From Acidobacteriota bacterium (lineage in GTDB: Bacteria; Acidobacteriota; Terriglobia; 20CM-2-55-15): a stretch of DNA of 37,953 nucleotides. Position 1 is the stretch's first letter, and every line of letters begins with the position of its first letter. Under the pieces are notes generated by a model. It made no database searches. It saw only the letters and a program-made list of their open reading frames with translations, and was not told the DNA's origin. Shown piece after piece: positions 16,440 to 27,356 of the stretch. The DNA is taken from assembly GCA_023265365.1 (NCBI GenBank), contig JAHFTY010000003.1, forward strand, positions 15,984 through 53,936, in the 5' to 3' direction. The position numbers and the translations under genes are program-made.

Positions 16440-17534
16440 ATGAGCAGCATAAAGACGATAACGGAGAAGGTCGACGCCAACCAGCGGCTCTCGTTTGACG
16501 AGGGTGTCGAGCTTTTCAAATCCCACGATATTGTTGCCGTCGGCCGGATGGCGAACCGCCTGCGGGAGCGGCTGAACGGGAACAAGGCGTATTACAACGT
16601 CAATCGGCACATCAATTACACGAATGTCTGCGTCATCGATTGTCAGCTTTGCCAGGGCGCTTACGCCCGCAAACCCGGCGAAGACGGCGGCTACACGATG
16701 CTGCTCAACGACGTCTTCCGGTTCGCCGAGCAGGAATACACGGATTCGTTGACGGAGTTTCACATTGTCGGCGGGTTGAATCCTTCGCTTCCGTTCAGCT
16801 ACTACACGGATCTTCTGAAGGGGCTCAAGGAGCGGTTCCCGGGCGTGCACCTGAAGGCCTTCACGATGGTCGAACTCGATTTTTTCGTGAAGGTCAGCAA
16901 AAAGCCTCTCGAATGGGTGATCGACGAACTCCGGAACGCCGGACTCGGAAGCTGCCCGGGTGGAGGCGCCGAGATTTTCGCCGAGCGGGTTCGCCCGCTG
17001 ATTGCCGGTCACAAGATTTCCGGCGCGCGGTGGCTGGAAGTGGCCGGGGCGGTCCATCGGGCGGGAGTCCGATCGAACGCGACCATGCTCTACGGACATC
17101 TGGAAACGGTGGAAGAGCGCGTCGATCACCTCGTCCGCCTACGTGAACTGCAGGATGAGACCGGCGGCTTTAACTGTTTCATTCCGCTCGCGTTTCATCC
17201 GGAGCACACAGTGCTGGCGCATCTGCCGGCCACGAGCGGGATGGATGACCTGAAAGTGATCGCCGTGTCGCGACTGATGCTGGACAACTTTCCGCACATC
17301 AAAGCCTACTGGGTGACGCTGACTCCTTCGCTCGCGCAGATCGCCCTGAAATTCGGCGCGGACGATCTGGATGGAACCATTATTGAAGAGCGCATCATTC
17401 ATGGCGCCGGAACGCCGACCAGCAAAGGAATGACGCGAACCACGATCGAACAGCTCATCCGCGACGCCGGCCGCGAACCGGTCGAGCGGGACACGCTGTA
17501 CAACCCCGTCCAGCGAGTTTCCGAATTTGTTTAA
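16440..17534 (+). CDS. mqnE: Aminofutalosine synthase
   Basis: MqnE is a radical SAM enzyme that joins SAM and 3-[(1-carboxyvinyl)oxy]benzoate to form aminofutalosine in the futalosine route to menaquinone. The 364-residue protein carries the 4Fe-4S motif CX3CX2C at Cys64, Cys68 and Cys71 (TNVCVIDCQLC), and the MqnE-type segments FHIVGGLNPSLPFSYY, VHLKAFTMVEL, CPGGGAEIF and SNATMLYGHLE. I prefer MqnE to the related MqnC because of the GGLNP and PGGGAEIF regions. No other mqn gene is in the window. The next gene starts within its last codons, and the nuo cluster lies on the same strand 1.9 kb downstream. Quinone synthesis and the quinone-reducing complex are thus close together. Confidence 0.92.
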   Translation: MSSIKTITEKVDANQRLSFDEGVELFKSHDIVAVGRMANRLRERLNGNKAYYNVNRHINYTNVCVIDCQLCQGAYARKPGEDGGYTMLLNDVFRFAEQEYTDSLTEFHIVGGLNPSLPFSYYTDLLKGLKERFPGVHLKAFTMVELDFFVKVSKKPLEWVIDELRNAGLGSCPGGGAEIFAERVRPLIAGHKISGARWLEVAGAVHRAGVRSNATMLYGHLETVEERVDHLVRLRELQDETGGFNCFIPLAFHPEHTVLAHLPATSGMDDLKVIAVSRLMLDNFPHIKAYWVTLTPSLAQIALKFGADDLDGTIIEERIIHGAGTPTSKGMTRTTIEQLIRDAGREPVERDTLYNPVQRVSEFV

Positions 17535-18240
17535 TCCGCGGGTGTTGGCTCTCGCCAGGAGCCTGGTCCCTGCCGCCGTTCTCCGCAAACTCGACCCCTT
17601 CGAAGCCGCCATCCACGACTTTGTGGCCGAGGTCGCGGCGGGCACGCGCAAAGGCTCGACCGTTCTCGATGCCGGCGCGGGGGAGTGCCGCTTCAAGCCG
17701 ATGTTTGCGCACGCCTCATACGTCGGAGTGGATTTTGGTCTGGGCAACAAGCATTGGGATTACTCCAGGCTCGACGTCATCGGACGTCTCGAAGCGCTTC
17801 CTTTCCACGACGGCGCTTTTGAACGACTGATCTCGATCGTGGTTCTTGAACACACTCCCGAGCCGTCGCAGGTGCTGGCAGAATTCGGAAGAATATTGAA
17901 GGCCGGCGGAACGGTCCACCTGGTTGTGCCGCACATGTGGGAAGAGCATCAGAAGCCATACGATTTCTACCGGTATACCTCCAGCGGCATGCGCTATCTG
18001 ATGGAAAAGGCTGGACTCCGCGTGAGCCGGATCGATCCGGTCGGCGGTTTCTTCTGGCAGCTCGGCCGGCGCCTGATGGGCGTTCTGGCTTTTACGCAGC
18101 AGGGATGGCGATGGGTCTTGTTCCCAGTGCTGGCGCCAGTCTTCGGCCTTCTTTTGCCGCTCGTTTGTTATTATCTGGACCGAATCGATCACGAAAAGAC
18201 ATACACACTGGGATTCATCTGCGAGGGCACAAAAGAATGA
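17527..18240 (+). CDS. Class I SAM-dependent methyltransferase
   Basis: The 237-residue product starts with TTG overlapping the mqnE stop by eight bases. Motif I is STVLDAGAGECRFKPMF (about 41-57), followed by the acidic strand end YVGVDFG and a motif II/III region (LISIVVLEHTPEPSQVLAEFGRILKAGG). The methyltransferase fold ends near 170. The last 60 residues hold two hydrophobic stretches (LMGVLAF.. and VLFPVLAPVFGLLLPLVCYYL), suggesting membrane attachment. The substrate is not evident. It does not look like the UbiE/MenG menaquinone methyltransferase, though its place after mqnE makes a lipid or quinone substrate worth considering. Its stop overlaps the next start (ATGA), so it is coupled to the radical SAM gene. 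Confidence 0.85.
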   Translation: MFNPRVLALARSLVPAAVLRKLDPFEAAIHDFVAEVAAGTRKGSTVLDAGAGECRFKPMFAHASYVGVDFGLGNKHWDYSRLDVIGRLEALPFHDGAFERLISIVVLEHTPEPSQVLAEFGRILKAGGTVHLVVPHMWEEHQKPYDFYRYTSSGMRYLMEKAGLRVSRIDPVGGFFWQLGRRLMGVLAFTQQGWRWVLFPVLAPVFGLLLPLVCYYLDRIDHEKTYTLGFICEGTKE

Positions 18241-19289
18241 ACGGCGGAAAACCACGGAATCGCCTGAGTATCGCGGCGAGTTATTTCCGCCACAAGACCG
18301 TTTTGAGTGGAGGTCCCGTCGAGATCACGCTGGAGAGCACGGCGAAGTGCAACCTTTATTGTCCGATGTGCCCGCGCCACATCTACACGTTCGACAACGA
18401 GAATATGGACCTGGACCTCTATAAGAAGATCATCCAGGACTGTAAGGACTACGTCGAATTCATCTGGCCCTACGGGATCGGCGAGCCGATGATCCATCCC
18501 GGCATCTTCGAGATGATCCGCATCACCCGCGACGCCGGAATCCGTACCGGCATGTCCACGAACGCCACGCTGATGGACGAAAAACGGACAGACCTGCTGC
18601 TCGAGAGCGGCCTGGATTACGTGATCCTCGCGTTCGACGGCGCCACGAAGGAGACCTACGAGAAGTACCGTATTGGCGCGACGTTCGAGAAGACGCGGGA
18701 GAACATTCTCGGATTCCTGAAAAAGAAGCTGGAACGTAGGTCGCCGATGTATGTCGTGCTGCAGATGGTAATGCTCAAGGAGAACATGGGCGAGGTCGAG
18801 GCGTACCGGAAGCTGTGGACGATTCCGGGCGTCGACGAGATTCGTTTCAAGAGGGATGAGATCCAGATTGACGGGTCGGCCAGCCCGGTCAGTCACCTCG
18901 ACGGTCAAAGGCGAAACCCCTGCCACCTGCTGTGGCGCGGTCCTTTATATATAAGGTACGACGGCCTCGCCTACCCCTGCTGCTACATGTATGACGAACC
19001 GCCCGTCGGCGACCTGAAGAAACAGTCCGTTATGGAGGTCTGGAACTCGGAAGGCATGGTGAAGCTGAGGGAAGCGCACATCACCGGCAACATGAAAGCA
19101 TTTCCGATCTGCCAGACCTGCCAGGCCGCCCGCCCAAGCCTTCCCGCGTTCTACGGCAGTCTCGCGTTGAACAGCCTTACCGTTCGTAAAGCCGTCCCCG
19201 CGATGGAAAAGCTGTCCCGCTTTTACGGCATCGGTATCTTCGAAAAATCCCGGTCTGACTCGGTCTCCGGTCAAAGAGGAAATGACTAG
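18237..19289 (+). CDS. Radical SAM protein with SPASM domain
   Basis: The start at 18237 (ATGA overlap with the methyltransferase stop) gives 350 residues; a frame extending further upstream lies inside the methyltransferase gene and is not family-like. The radical SAM cluster motif is CNLYCPMC (Cys38, Cys42, Cys45), followed by GIGEPMIHPG and STNATLMDE. The C-terminal SPASM part has Cys229, the pair Cys248-Cys249 (YPCCYMYDEPPVGDL) and Cys292/Cys295 (CQTC), expected to hold auxiliary Fe-S clusters. SPASM enzymes modify peptides, enzymes or small molecules; no precursor peptide is seen beside it. The pairing with a methyltransferase, between mqnE and nuo, is suggestive but gives no substrate. 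Confidence 0.88.
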   Translation: MNGGKPRNRLSIAASYFRHKTVLSGGPVEITLESTAKCNLYCPMCPRHIYTFDNENMDLDLYKKIIQDCKDYVEFIWPYGIGEPMIHPGIFEMIRITRDAGIRTGMSTNATLMDEKRTDLLLESGLDYVILAFDGATKETYEKYRIGATFEKTRENILGFLKKKLERRSPMYVVLQMVMLKENMGEVEAYRKLWTIPGVDEIRFKRDEIQIDGSASPVSHLDGQRRNPCHLLWRGPLYIRYDGLAYPCCYMYDEPPVGDLKKQSVMEVWNSEGMVKLREAHITGNMKAFPICQTCQAARPSLPAFYGSLALNSLTVRKAVPAMEKLSRFYGIGIFEKSRSDSVSGQRGND

Positions 19290-19430
19290 GCAGCGCTGGA
19301 TTCTTGCTAAGATAGCCCGTTACGCAGCAGGGGGCGCGCGTGCCGACGGGCGTTGACTCTCGTCTGGTCGATGTGGTTGAATCCCATGTCTTTGTGGCGT
19401 TCCTAACCCGATTCCTTCCCGAGAAAAATA

Positions 19431-20117
19431 GTGGCAGACGAAAAAGAAAATCAGCAACAGAACCAGCCTGAGCAGCCGAAACCTGCAACGCCGCCGCCTC
19501 CTCCTCCGGCGAAGCCCGCCGCACCGGCGGCGTCCCCGAAACCGAAGGGGCCGGTGCCGGAGCCCTGGACCTCGCCGTTGATCGAGGCGCTGACCGCGAG
19601 GTTCGAGGACCAGGTGGTGAAGTCGTACCGGTTTATCGGTCAGAACCAGGTGGACGTGAAGAAGGACCGGATCGTGGAGATCATGACGTTTCTTCGAGAC
19701 AACGACATCTCGCCCTTCACCTACCTCGTCGACGAGACGGCGGTCCACTGGCCGAAGACCGAAGAATTCGAAATCGTGTACATCCTCTATTCGTTCGACA
19801 AGAACGAGCACCTGCGGGTGAAGTCGCGCATCAGGGAATGGGAGCAGATCGAGAGCGTCGTTTCGGTCTGGTCGACGGCGAACTGGCTGGAGCGCGAAGT
19901 CTACGACATGTTCGGCGTGCGATACGCCAATCACCCGGACCTGACCCGTATCCTGCTTCCGGAAGACTGGCAGGGTTTCCCGTTGCGCAAGGACTACAAC
20001 ATCCGTCTGCAGGACGTCGAGTGGGTTCGCAAACACCTGGGCATCGAGTCCGGGCAGAAGTATTACGTCGGTGAGGCGCGCGCTGAAGAGGGCGACTACA
20101 TCACTCCTCAGGATTAA
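19431..20117 (+). CDS. nuoC: NADH-quinone oxidoreductase subunit C
   Basis: NuoC is a peripheral-arm subunit of complex I that links the Fe-S relay to the quinone site. The 228-residue product starts at GTG 19431. The 30 kDa-subunit signature is seen in [20 protein letters not shown] followed by [20 protein letters not shown] and FPLRKDY. The first about 45 residues are an unusual extension rich in Gln, Pro and Ala (with PPPPPP), probably a flexible tail. nuoD follows after two bases. No nuoA or nuoB stands upstream; the preceding gene is the radical SAM protein, 141 bp away, and the gap holds no convincing promoter. Confidence 0.95.
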   Translation: MADEKENQQQNQPEQPKPATPPPPPPAKPAAPAASPKPKGPVPEPWTSPLIEALTARFEDQVVKSYRFIGQNQVDVKKDRIVEIMTFLRDNDISPFTYLVDETAVHWPKTEEFEIVYILYSFDKNEHLRVKSRIREWEQIESVVSVWSTANWLEREVYDMFGVRYANHPDLTRILLPEDWQGFPLRKDYNIRLQDVEWVRKHLGIESGQKYYVGEARAEEGDYITPQD

Positions 20118-20119
20118 CT

Positions 20120-21241
20120 ATGTCGACGATCAACGAAGAAACTCTATTTGATGCGAGTGAAATAACAGTCAGCATGGGGCCGCAGCACCCGTCGACGCAC
20201 GGCGTACTGCAGGTCAAGCTCAAGCTCGACGGCGAACGCGTGATCGACGCGCAGTCCGTGATCGGGTTTCTGCACCGGGGGGTGGAGAAACTCGGCGAGA
20301 ACCAGACGTGGGGCCAGTGGGTTCCGACGCTCGATCGCATGGACTACATCGCCGCGGTTTCCAACTGCCTGGGCTACTGCGAGACCGTCGAGAAACTGCT
20401 GGGCATCACCGCTCCGCCGCGCGCCCAGTACATCCGAACGATCATGACGGAGTTGAACCGCATCTCGTCGCACCTGCTGTGGCTCGGCACGCACGCCCTC
20501 GATATCGGCGCCATGACGGTGTTTCTCTATGCGTTCCGCGAACGCGAAGAGATCCTCAAGATCTTCGAGAACTACTGTGGCGCCCGGCTGACGACGCACA
20601 TGTTCCGCATCGGTGGAACGCAGTATGAGTTGTACGACGGTTTCGAATCTCAGGTGAAAGCGTTCGTCAAGGATTTCCCGGCGCACGTTGCCGAGTACGA
20701 AACGCTGCTCACCGAAAACCGCATCTGGCTGGCGCGGACGCGGGGAGTCGGCGTCATTTCGGCGAAGGATGCGATCGATGTGGGGCTGACCGGGCCGTCG
20801 CTTCGCGGTTCGGGAGTGGCTTGGGATCTTCGCAAGGCGAAGCCGTACGCGGCATACGCGGACTTCGAGTTCGACATCCCGACCGGCGAAACCGGCGACA
20901 CGTACGACCGGTACATGGTGCGCATGGAAGAAATGCGGCAGTCCTGCCGGATCGTCGAGCAGGCGATCGGGAAAATCCCCGATGGACCTCTCATGGCCAA
21001 GATCACCAAGATCATCAAGCCGCCCGTCGGCGACATCTATCATTCGATCGAAGCGCCGAAAGGCGAACTGGGTTACTACCTCGTAAGCGACGGCGCCACG
21101 CAGGCGTATCGCGCGCGTGTGAGACCGCCGTCATTCGTGAATCTGCAGGCGCTGCGGCAGATGGTGATCGGCTCGATGGTGGCCGACGTCGTGGCGGTTA
21201 TCGGCACACTGGATATCGTGCTGGGTGAAATTGACCGATGA
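20120..21241 (+). CDS. nuoD: NADH-quinone oxidoreductase subunit D
   Basis: NuoD (49 kDa-type) forms the quinone-binding pocket with NuoB. The 373-residue product has the hallmark [20 protein letters not shown] near the start, then [19 protein letters not shown], the catalytic-pocket histidine/tyrosine region [20 protein letters not shown], and the C-terminal [16 protein letters not shown] and RARVRPPSF. It is slightly short for the family (about 380-410) but complete. It overlaps nuoH by four bases. NuoB, its direct partner, is missing from this window. Confidence 0.97.
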   Translation: MSTINEETLFDASEITVSMGPQHPSTHGVLQVKLKLDGERVIDAQSVIGFLHRGVEKLGENQTWGQWVPTLDRMDYIAAVSNCLGYCETVEKLLGITAPPRAQYIRTIMTELNRISSHLLWLGTHALDIGAMTVFLYAFREREEILKIFENYCGARLTTHMFRIGGTQYELYDGFESQVKAFVKDFPAHVAEYETLLTENRIWLARTRGVGVISAKDAIDVGLTGPSLRGSGVAWDLRKAKPYAAYADFEFDIPTGETGDTYDRYMVRMEEMRQSCRIVEQAIGKIPDGPLMAKITKIIKPPVGDIYHSIEAPKGELGYYLVSDGATQAYRARVRPPSFVNLQALRQMVIGSMVADVVAVIGTLDIVLGEIDR

Positions 21242-22323
21242 ATCTGGATTCATTTATCGATTGGATTCTGCTTCCGCTGATCAAGATCGGAATTCTTTTC
21301 GGTCTTCTGTCGCTGGTGATCGCGTACCTGACGCTGCTCGAACGCAAGATCATTGCGTTCATGCAGGTGCGTCTCGGCCCGATGCGGGTCGGTCCGCACG
21401 GGCTGCTTCAGCCGATCGCCGACGGCATCAAGCTCATGCTGAAGGAAGATATCGTTCCCAGCCGGGCGGACAAGATTGTGTTTACGCTGGCGCCGGTGAT
21501 CACGCTGATCCCCGCGTTCATCGTGTTTGCGGTCATCCCTTTCGGGCCCCGCTCGATCCACATTCCGGGCTTCACGATTCCGGGTTTGAACGTGCAAGTC
21601 GCGGAGCGCACGACCGGGTTCTTCATCACCGACCTGAACATCGGTCTCCTGTATGTGCTTGCGGTTTCGTCGATCGGCATTCTCGGCATCATTCTCGGGG
21701 GCTGGGCCTCCAACAGTAAGTACCCGCTGCTCGGCGCGCTTCGATCCGCAGCGCAGATGGTGAGTTACGAGGTGGCGCTGGGCTTCTCGATCATGGGTGT
21801 GCTGATGATGGCGGGCACCCTGAGCCTTGTGGAAATCGTGAACGCCCAGAAGAACGCCGGCGCCTGGTACGTGTTCCTGCAGCCGGTGGGCTTCATCCTC
21901 TTCTTTATATGCGGCGTAGCCGAGACGAATCGCGCGCCGTTCGATTTGCCGGAAGCCGAGTCCGAACTGGTGGCGGGATTCCACACCGAATACAGCGGTT
22001 TCCGATTCTCTCTTTTCTTCCTGGCGGAATACGCGGCCATGATCGTGGTTTCCTCGATGGCGGTGACCCTCTTTTGGGGCGGATGGCTCCGGCCGTTTCC
22101 GAATATTGCCGCACTCGGGTTTCTGGGTCTCGTGCCGGGTTTCCTCTGGTTTGCGCTGAAAGTACTCGTCTTTCTTTATTTCTATCTCTGGTTCCGCGCA
22201 AGCTGGCCGCGATACCGGTACGATCAACTGATGAAGATCGGTTGGCAGGTCCTGATGCCGATCGCCATCGCAAATGTCATCGTGACTGCGGTTTTGGTTT
22301 TGTGGTTGGGAGGCTCCAGATAA
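21238..22323 (+). CDS. nuoH: NADH-quinone oxidoreductase subunit H
   Basis: NuoH is the membrane subunit that connects the quinone chamber to the proton-pumping arm. The 361-residue protein has about eight membrane helices. Key signatures are [35 protein letters not shown] (ERK..A..Q.R.GP, read in parts), [11 protein letters not shown], and the acidic loop [24 protein letters not shown]. It starts in the ATGA overlap with nuoD, and its stop TAA shares one base with the nuoI ATG. Confidence 0.97.
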   Translation: MNLDSFIDWILLPLIKIGILFGLLSLVIAYLTLLERKIIAFMQVRLGPMRVGPHGLLQPIADGIKLMLKEDIVPSRADKIVFTLAPVITLIPAFIVFAVIPFGPRSIHIPGFTIPGLNVQVAERTTGFFITDLNIGLLYVLAVSSIGILGIILGGWASNSKYPLLGALRSAAQMVSYEVALGFSIMGVLMMAGTLSLVEIVNAQKNAGAWYVFLQPVGFILFFICGVAETNRAPFDLPEAESELVAGFHTEYSGFRFSLFFLAEYAAMIVVSSMAVTLFWGGWLRPFPNIAALGFLGLVPGFLWFALKVLVFLYFYLWFRASWPRYRYDQLMKIGWQVLMPIAIANVIVTAVLVLWLGGSR

Positions 22324-22793
22324 TGAAGGTCAAACGTCCCGAACTCACCCTTCTCAAAAAGATCTTCATGGTCGACCTGATCAAGGGTCTGCTGCTCACG
22401 TTTTCATACCAGCGTCCATCGGCGAACTACACCGAACAGTACCCCAAGGTTCGGCCGAAGATTTCGGAGCGGTTTCGAGGATCTCCGCGATTGAACAACG
22501 ATCCGGAAACGGGCGAGACGCTCTGCATCGCGTGCAACCTGTGTGCGCTTGCGTGTCCGGAGCATTGCATCGAAGTCGGTTGGGAACGAACGGAGGCGGG
22601 CAAGAAGGCGCTCACCACTTATATATTCGACGTCTCGCGCTGCATGTTCTGCGGCCTGTGCGAGGATGCGTGCCCGACCCCCTGCCTGGAACTGACCCAG
22701 GATTTCGAGTTGAGCGGCTATGGGCGGCGTGACATGAAGTTCGACCGGCAGCAGCTCGAAGAGGGTCTTCAGCCGGTGATCTACAGGAAATAG
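22323..22793 (+). CDS. nuoI: NADH-quinone oxidoreductase subunit I (2x 4Fe-4S)
   Basis: NuoI carries two 4Fe-4S clusters (N6a, N6b) that pass electrons towards NuoB. The 156-residue protein has both ferredoxin motifs: Cys68/71/74/78 (CIACNLCALACP) and Cys107/110/113/117 (CMFCGLCEDACP). The start at 22323, one base into the nuoH stop, gives a normal length; a longer frame upstream lies within nuoH. The N-terminal LTLLKKIFMVDLIKGLLLTF helix fits membrane-surface contact. Confidence 0.96.
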   Translation: MKVKRPELTLLKKIFMVDLIKGLLLTFSYQRPSANYTEQYPKVRPKISERFRGSPRLNNDPETGETLCIACNLCALACPEHCIEVGWERTEAGKKALTTYIFDVSRCMFCGLCEDACPTPCLELTQDFELSGYGRRDMKFDRQQLEEGLQPVIYRK

Positions 22794-22827
22794 GATCGGC
22801 GGTTATCGAACGCCGTTACAAGGATTT

Positions 22828-23352
22828 ATGTTAGAGACGACTCTCTTTTACATCTTCAGCTTCGTCGCCATTGTCTCGGCGATCCTGGTGATTACTCAGC
22901 GAAACGTCGTTCACAGCGCGATCTTTCTGGCGGCGACGCTGCTCGCGGTGGCGGGGATTTTCCTGACGCTTCATGCCGAGTTTCTGGCCGGCGTGCAGGT
23001 GATCGTCTACGTCGGCGGCATCCTGGTGCTGTTCGTTTTTGTGATCATGCTGATTGCGCTGAACCGCACGGAAGTCGAAAGGCAGTTCAACCGCCAATGG
23101 ACGCTGGCCGCGATCACGGCGGCGGTCCTGGTGGCGGAGTTTGCGTACGTGATCTTCCGCGGAAAAGAGACGTTTCCGCTGCCGTCCGCCACGGCCGCAG
23201 CCCCGGCGATTGCCGTAACAGGGAACTCCCAGCTGGTCGGCGTGTCGCTCTATACCAATTATCTTCTGCCTTTTGAGATCGCGTCGATCCTGTTGCTGGT
23301 GGCGATCGTCGGCGCTGTTGTGCTTTCCAAAAAGAAAACAGCCGAGGACTGA
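22828..23352 (+). CDS. nuoJ: NADH-quinone oxidoreductase subunit J
   Basis: The 174-residue membrane protein has about five helices and the NuoJ pattern [40 protein letters not shown] and VIMLIALNR. NuoJ is part of the proton-pumping membrane arm near the quinone site. It ends [19 protein letters not shown]. It starts 34 bp after nuoI, the largest gap but one inside the cluster, with an AAGGA ribosome site before the ATG. Confidence 0.95.
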   Translation: MLETTLFYIFSFVAIVSAILVITQRNVVHSAIFLAATLLAVAGIFLTLHAEFLAGVQVIVYVGGILVLFVFVIMLIALNRTEVERQFNRQWTLAAITAAVLVAEFAYVIFRGKETFPLPSATAAAPAIAVTGNSQLVGVSLYTNYLLPFEIASILLLVAIVGAVVLSKKKTAED

Positions 23353-23359
23353 TTTCAAC

Positions 23360-23662
23360 ATGGTGCCTACTCACTATTACCTGATTCTTGGCGCCGCGCT
23401 CTTCACCATCGGTGTGATCGGCGTGCTGACCCGCCGCAACATCATGATCATCCTGATGTCGATCGAGCTGATGATGAACGCGGTGAATATCAATCTGATG
23501 GCTTTTTCCGACCGCCTGCAGCAGGTGACGGGCCAGGTCTTCGCGATCTTCGTCATTACCGTCGCGGCGGCGGAAGCCGCTGTCGGTCTGGGGATCGTGA
23601 TCGCGATGTTCAAAAACAAGGAAACGATGAACATCAACGAAATCGATTTAATGAAGTGGTAA
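23360..23662 (+). CDS. nuoK: NADH-quinone oxidoreductase subunit K
   Basis: NuoK is a small three-helix subunit with two conserved buried glutamates for proton transfer. The 100-residue product starts at ATG 23360, seven bases after nuoJ; a longer frame starting in nuoJ is not family-like. The signature [20 protein letters not shown] (Glu in helix 2) and [13 protein letters not shown] are present, as is the second acidic helix ([17 protein letters not shown]). Confidence 0.96.
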   Translation: MVPTHYYLILGAALFTIGVIGVLTRRNIMIILMSIELMMNAVNINLMAFSDRLQQVTGQVFAIFVITVAAAEAAVGLGIVIAMFKNKETMNINEIDLMKW

Positions 23663-23669
23663 GAGAAAT

Positions 23670-25754
23670 ATGAATCTTCTCGATCTCATCTGGATGATTC
23701 CGCTGTTTCCCGCGGTCGGATTTGTGATCAACGGTATCTTCGGCAAGAAGCTGCCGAAGCCGGCTGTCGCGGTCATTGCCTCGGGCGCCGTTCTCGTTTC
23801 ATTCCTCATGGCTGCCGGCGCGGTCTACCAGTTGTCGCAGCGCCCGGTGGAGGAGCGCTCGCACAATGTGGCGGTTTATCATTGGATCGATGGCGGATCC
23901 GCACACACCATGTCGGGCGATGTCGAACGGTTCGCGGTGGATTGGGGATTCCTGCTCGATCCGCTTTCGTCGGTGATGGTCCTGGTGGTTACCGGCATCG
24001 GCTTCCTCATCCACGTTTATTCCGCCGGATACATGTATGAGGAGGATGGTTTCTACCGGTTCTTCGCCTACATGAACCTCTTCATGTTCTCGATGCTCAC
24101 GCTCGTGCTCGGCAACAACTACGTCATGATGTTCGTCGGCTGGGAGGGCGTGGGCTTATGTTCCTATCTGCTGATCGGCTATTACTTCCTCAAACGAAGC
24201 GCCGGCGACGCCGCGAAGAAGGCGTTTATTGTGAACCGCGTCGGTGACTGGGGATTCTCGATCGGCATCTTCATGGTCTTCATGACCGTGGGATCGCTCG
24301 AGTTCACGACCGTTGCCGAACGCTTCCACGAAGGCGCGGCGGCCGGACACTTCCATGCCGGCGATACCTGGCTCGTGGTGATGGCGCTCGCGTTGTTTGT
24401 CGGCGCCACCGGAAAGTCGGCGCAGGTTCCGCTGTACGTCTGGCTGCCGGACGCGATGGAAGGTCCGACGCCGGTATCCGCACTCATCCACGCCGCCACG
24501 ATGGTGACCGCGGGCGTCTACATGGTCGCGCGCAGCAACTTTATTTTTCAGCTCGCCCCGCAGGCGATGGCCGTGGTCGCCGTTATTGGCGCGCTGACGG
24601 CGCTGATGGCCGCGACGATCGGCATCGTGCAGAACGACATCAAGCGCGTGCTGGCCTACTCGACGGTCAGCCAGCTCGGCTACATGTTCCTGGCTCTGGG
24701 CGTTGGCGCATTCGCGGCCGGCGTGTTCCATCTGATGACCCACGCGTTCTTCAAGGCACTCCTCTTCCTTTGTTCGGGCAGCGTGATTCACGCGCTGCAC
24801 CACGAACAGGACCTGCGGAACATGGGCGGCCTGAAGGACAAGATACCGGTCACGTTCTGGACCATGACGATCGGAACTCTCGCGATTGCCGGGACCCCGG
24901 GTCTTGCCGGATTCTTCTCGAAGGATGAAATCCTCTGGCAGGCGTTTTCGAGTTCTCACGGCCACATCCTGCTGTGGCTGATCGGCGCGATCGTCGCGGG
25001 CATCACATCGTTCTACATGTTCCGGCTGCTTTTCATGACCTTCTTCGGCGAGTACCGGGGAGGAAAGGCCCATCATCATGACGACCACGGCCACGGCGCG
25101 CACGCCATTCACGAGTCCCCGAAGGCCATGACGATTCCGTTGATGATCCTGGCGGCCGGTTCGTTGCTGGCCGGGTATGTCGGAATGCCGAAGTGGCTCT
25201 CCTCCGGCGGCAGCAGCTTCGAGCACTGGCTGGAGCCGGTGTTTGAGCCGGTTCCGGGCGTTGCCGCGGAAGTGGCGCACTACGGCGAGGGAGTGGAGAT
25301 CGGAATGGCCGCGGTTTCCGTCGCGGTCGCGCTGATCGGATTCTTCATCGCGTACACCACCTATTACAGGAAGAGCGATCGTGCGGAACGCGTGTCCGCG
25401 CAGTTCAAAGGGTTGTACACGGCGATGCTCAACAAGTACTACATCGACGAGTTGTACGACTGGCTCTTTGTGAATCGTGCGAAGGACGGCGGCCGCTTCC
25501 TGTGGCGGTTCGATTCGAAAATCGTCGACGGCGTGGTGAACGGTTCCGCGGCGACCACGGTGCAGAGCGCATTGGGGTCCGGCTGGTGGGACCGCTGGAT
25601 CGTCGACGGGTTGGTTCGATTCACAGGCGGGTTGATCAAGACGGCGAGCTGGCCCGTGCGGCTGATCGAGACGGGATACACGCAGAATTACGCATTGGTA
25701 ATGGTTCTCGGACTACTGGTCCTCGGTGGCTACCTGTTGTGGGGAACCCCGTAG
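23670..25754 (+). CDS. nuoL: NADH-quinone oxidoreductase subunit L
   Basis: NuoL is the distal antiporter-like proton pump with a long lateral helix. The 694-residue protein has the core motifs GWEGVGLCSYLLIGYYF, AFIVNRVGDWGF, KSAQVPLYVWLPDAMEGPTPVSALIHAATMV (read in parts), and the lysine-bearing helices LAYSTVSQLGYMF and HAFFKALLFLCSGSVIH. A His-rich cytosolic or loop stretch (GGKAHHHDDHGHGAHAIHE, about residue 465) is unusual in density. The C-terminal about 120 residues include the extra helices typical of long NuoL forms. It starts seven bases after nuoK with AGAGAA upstream. Confidence 0.97.
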   Translation: MNLLDLIWMIPLFPAVGFVINGIFGKKLPKPAVAVIASGAVLVSFLMAAGAVYQLSQRPVEERSHNVAVYHWIDGGSAHTMSGDVERFAVDWGFLLDPLSSVMVLVVTGIGFLIHVYSAGYMYEEDGFYRFFAYMNLFMFSMLTLVLGNNYVMMFVGWEGVGLCSYLLIGYYFLKRSAGDAAKKAFIVNRVGDWGFSIGIFMVFMTVGSLEFTTVAERFHEGAAAGHFHAGDTWLVVMALALFVGATGKSAQVPLYVWLPDAMEGPTPVSALIHAATMVTAGVYMVARSNFIFQLAPQAMAVVAVIGALTALMAATIGIVQNDIKRVLAYSTVSQLGYMFLALGVGAFAAGVFHLMTHAFFKALLFLCSGSVIHALHHEQDLRNMGGLKDKIPVTFWTMTIGTLAIAGTPGLAGFFSKDEILWQAFSSSHGHILLWLIGAIVAGITSFYMFRLLFMTFFGEYRGGKAHHHDDHGHGAHAIHESPKAMTIPLMILAAGSLLAGYVGMPKWLSSGGSSFEHWLEPVFEPVPGVAAEVAHYGEGVEIGMAAVSVAVALIGFFIAYTTYYRKSDRAERVSAQFKGLYTAMLNKYYIDELYDWLFVNRAKDGGRFLWRFDSKIVDGVVNGSAATTVQSALGSGWWDRWIVDGLVRFTGGLIKTASWPVRLIETGYTQNYALVMVLGLLVLGGYLLWGTP

Positions 25755-25772
25755 GCGCTTGCGGAGCTAAAA

Positions 25773-27355
<1,583 letters not shown>

Positions 27356-27356
<1 letters not shown>

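Noticed and set aside
17937-18236. Upstream extension of the radical SAM protein
   Set aside because: It lies within the methyltransferase gene; the ATGA overlap at 18237 gives a normal family N-terminus.
21250-25280. Long minus-strand frames opposite nuoH and nuoL, rich in His, Arg and Asp
   Set aside because: Such composition is what antisense of hydrophobic membrane genes gives; no family features are seen.
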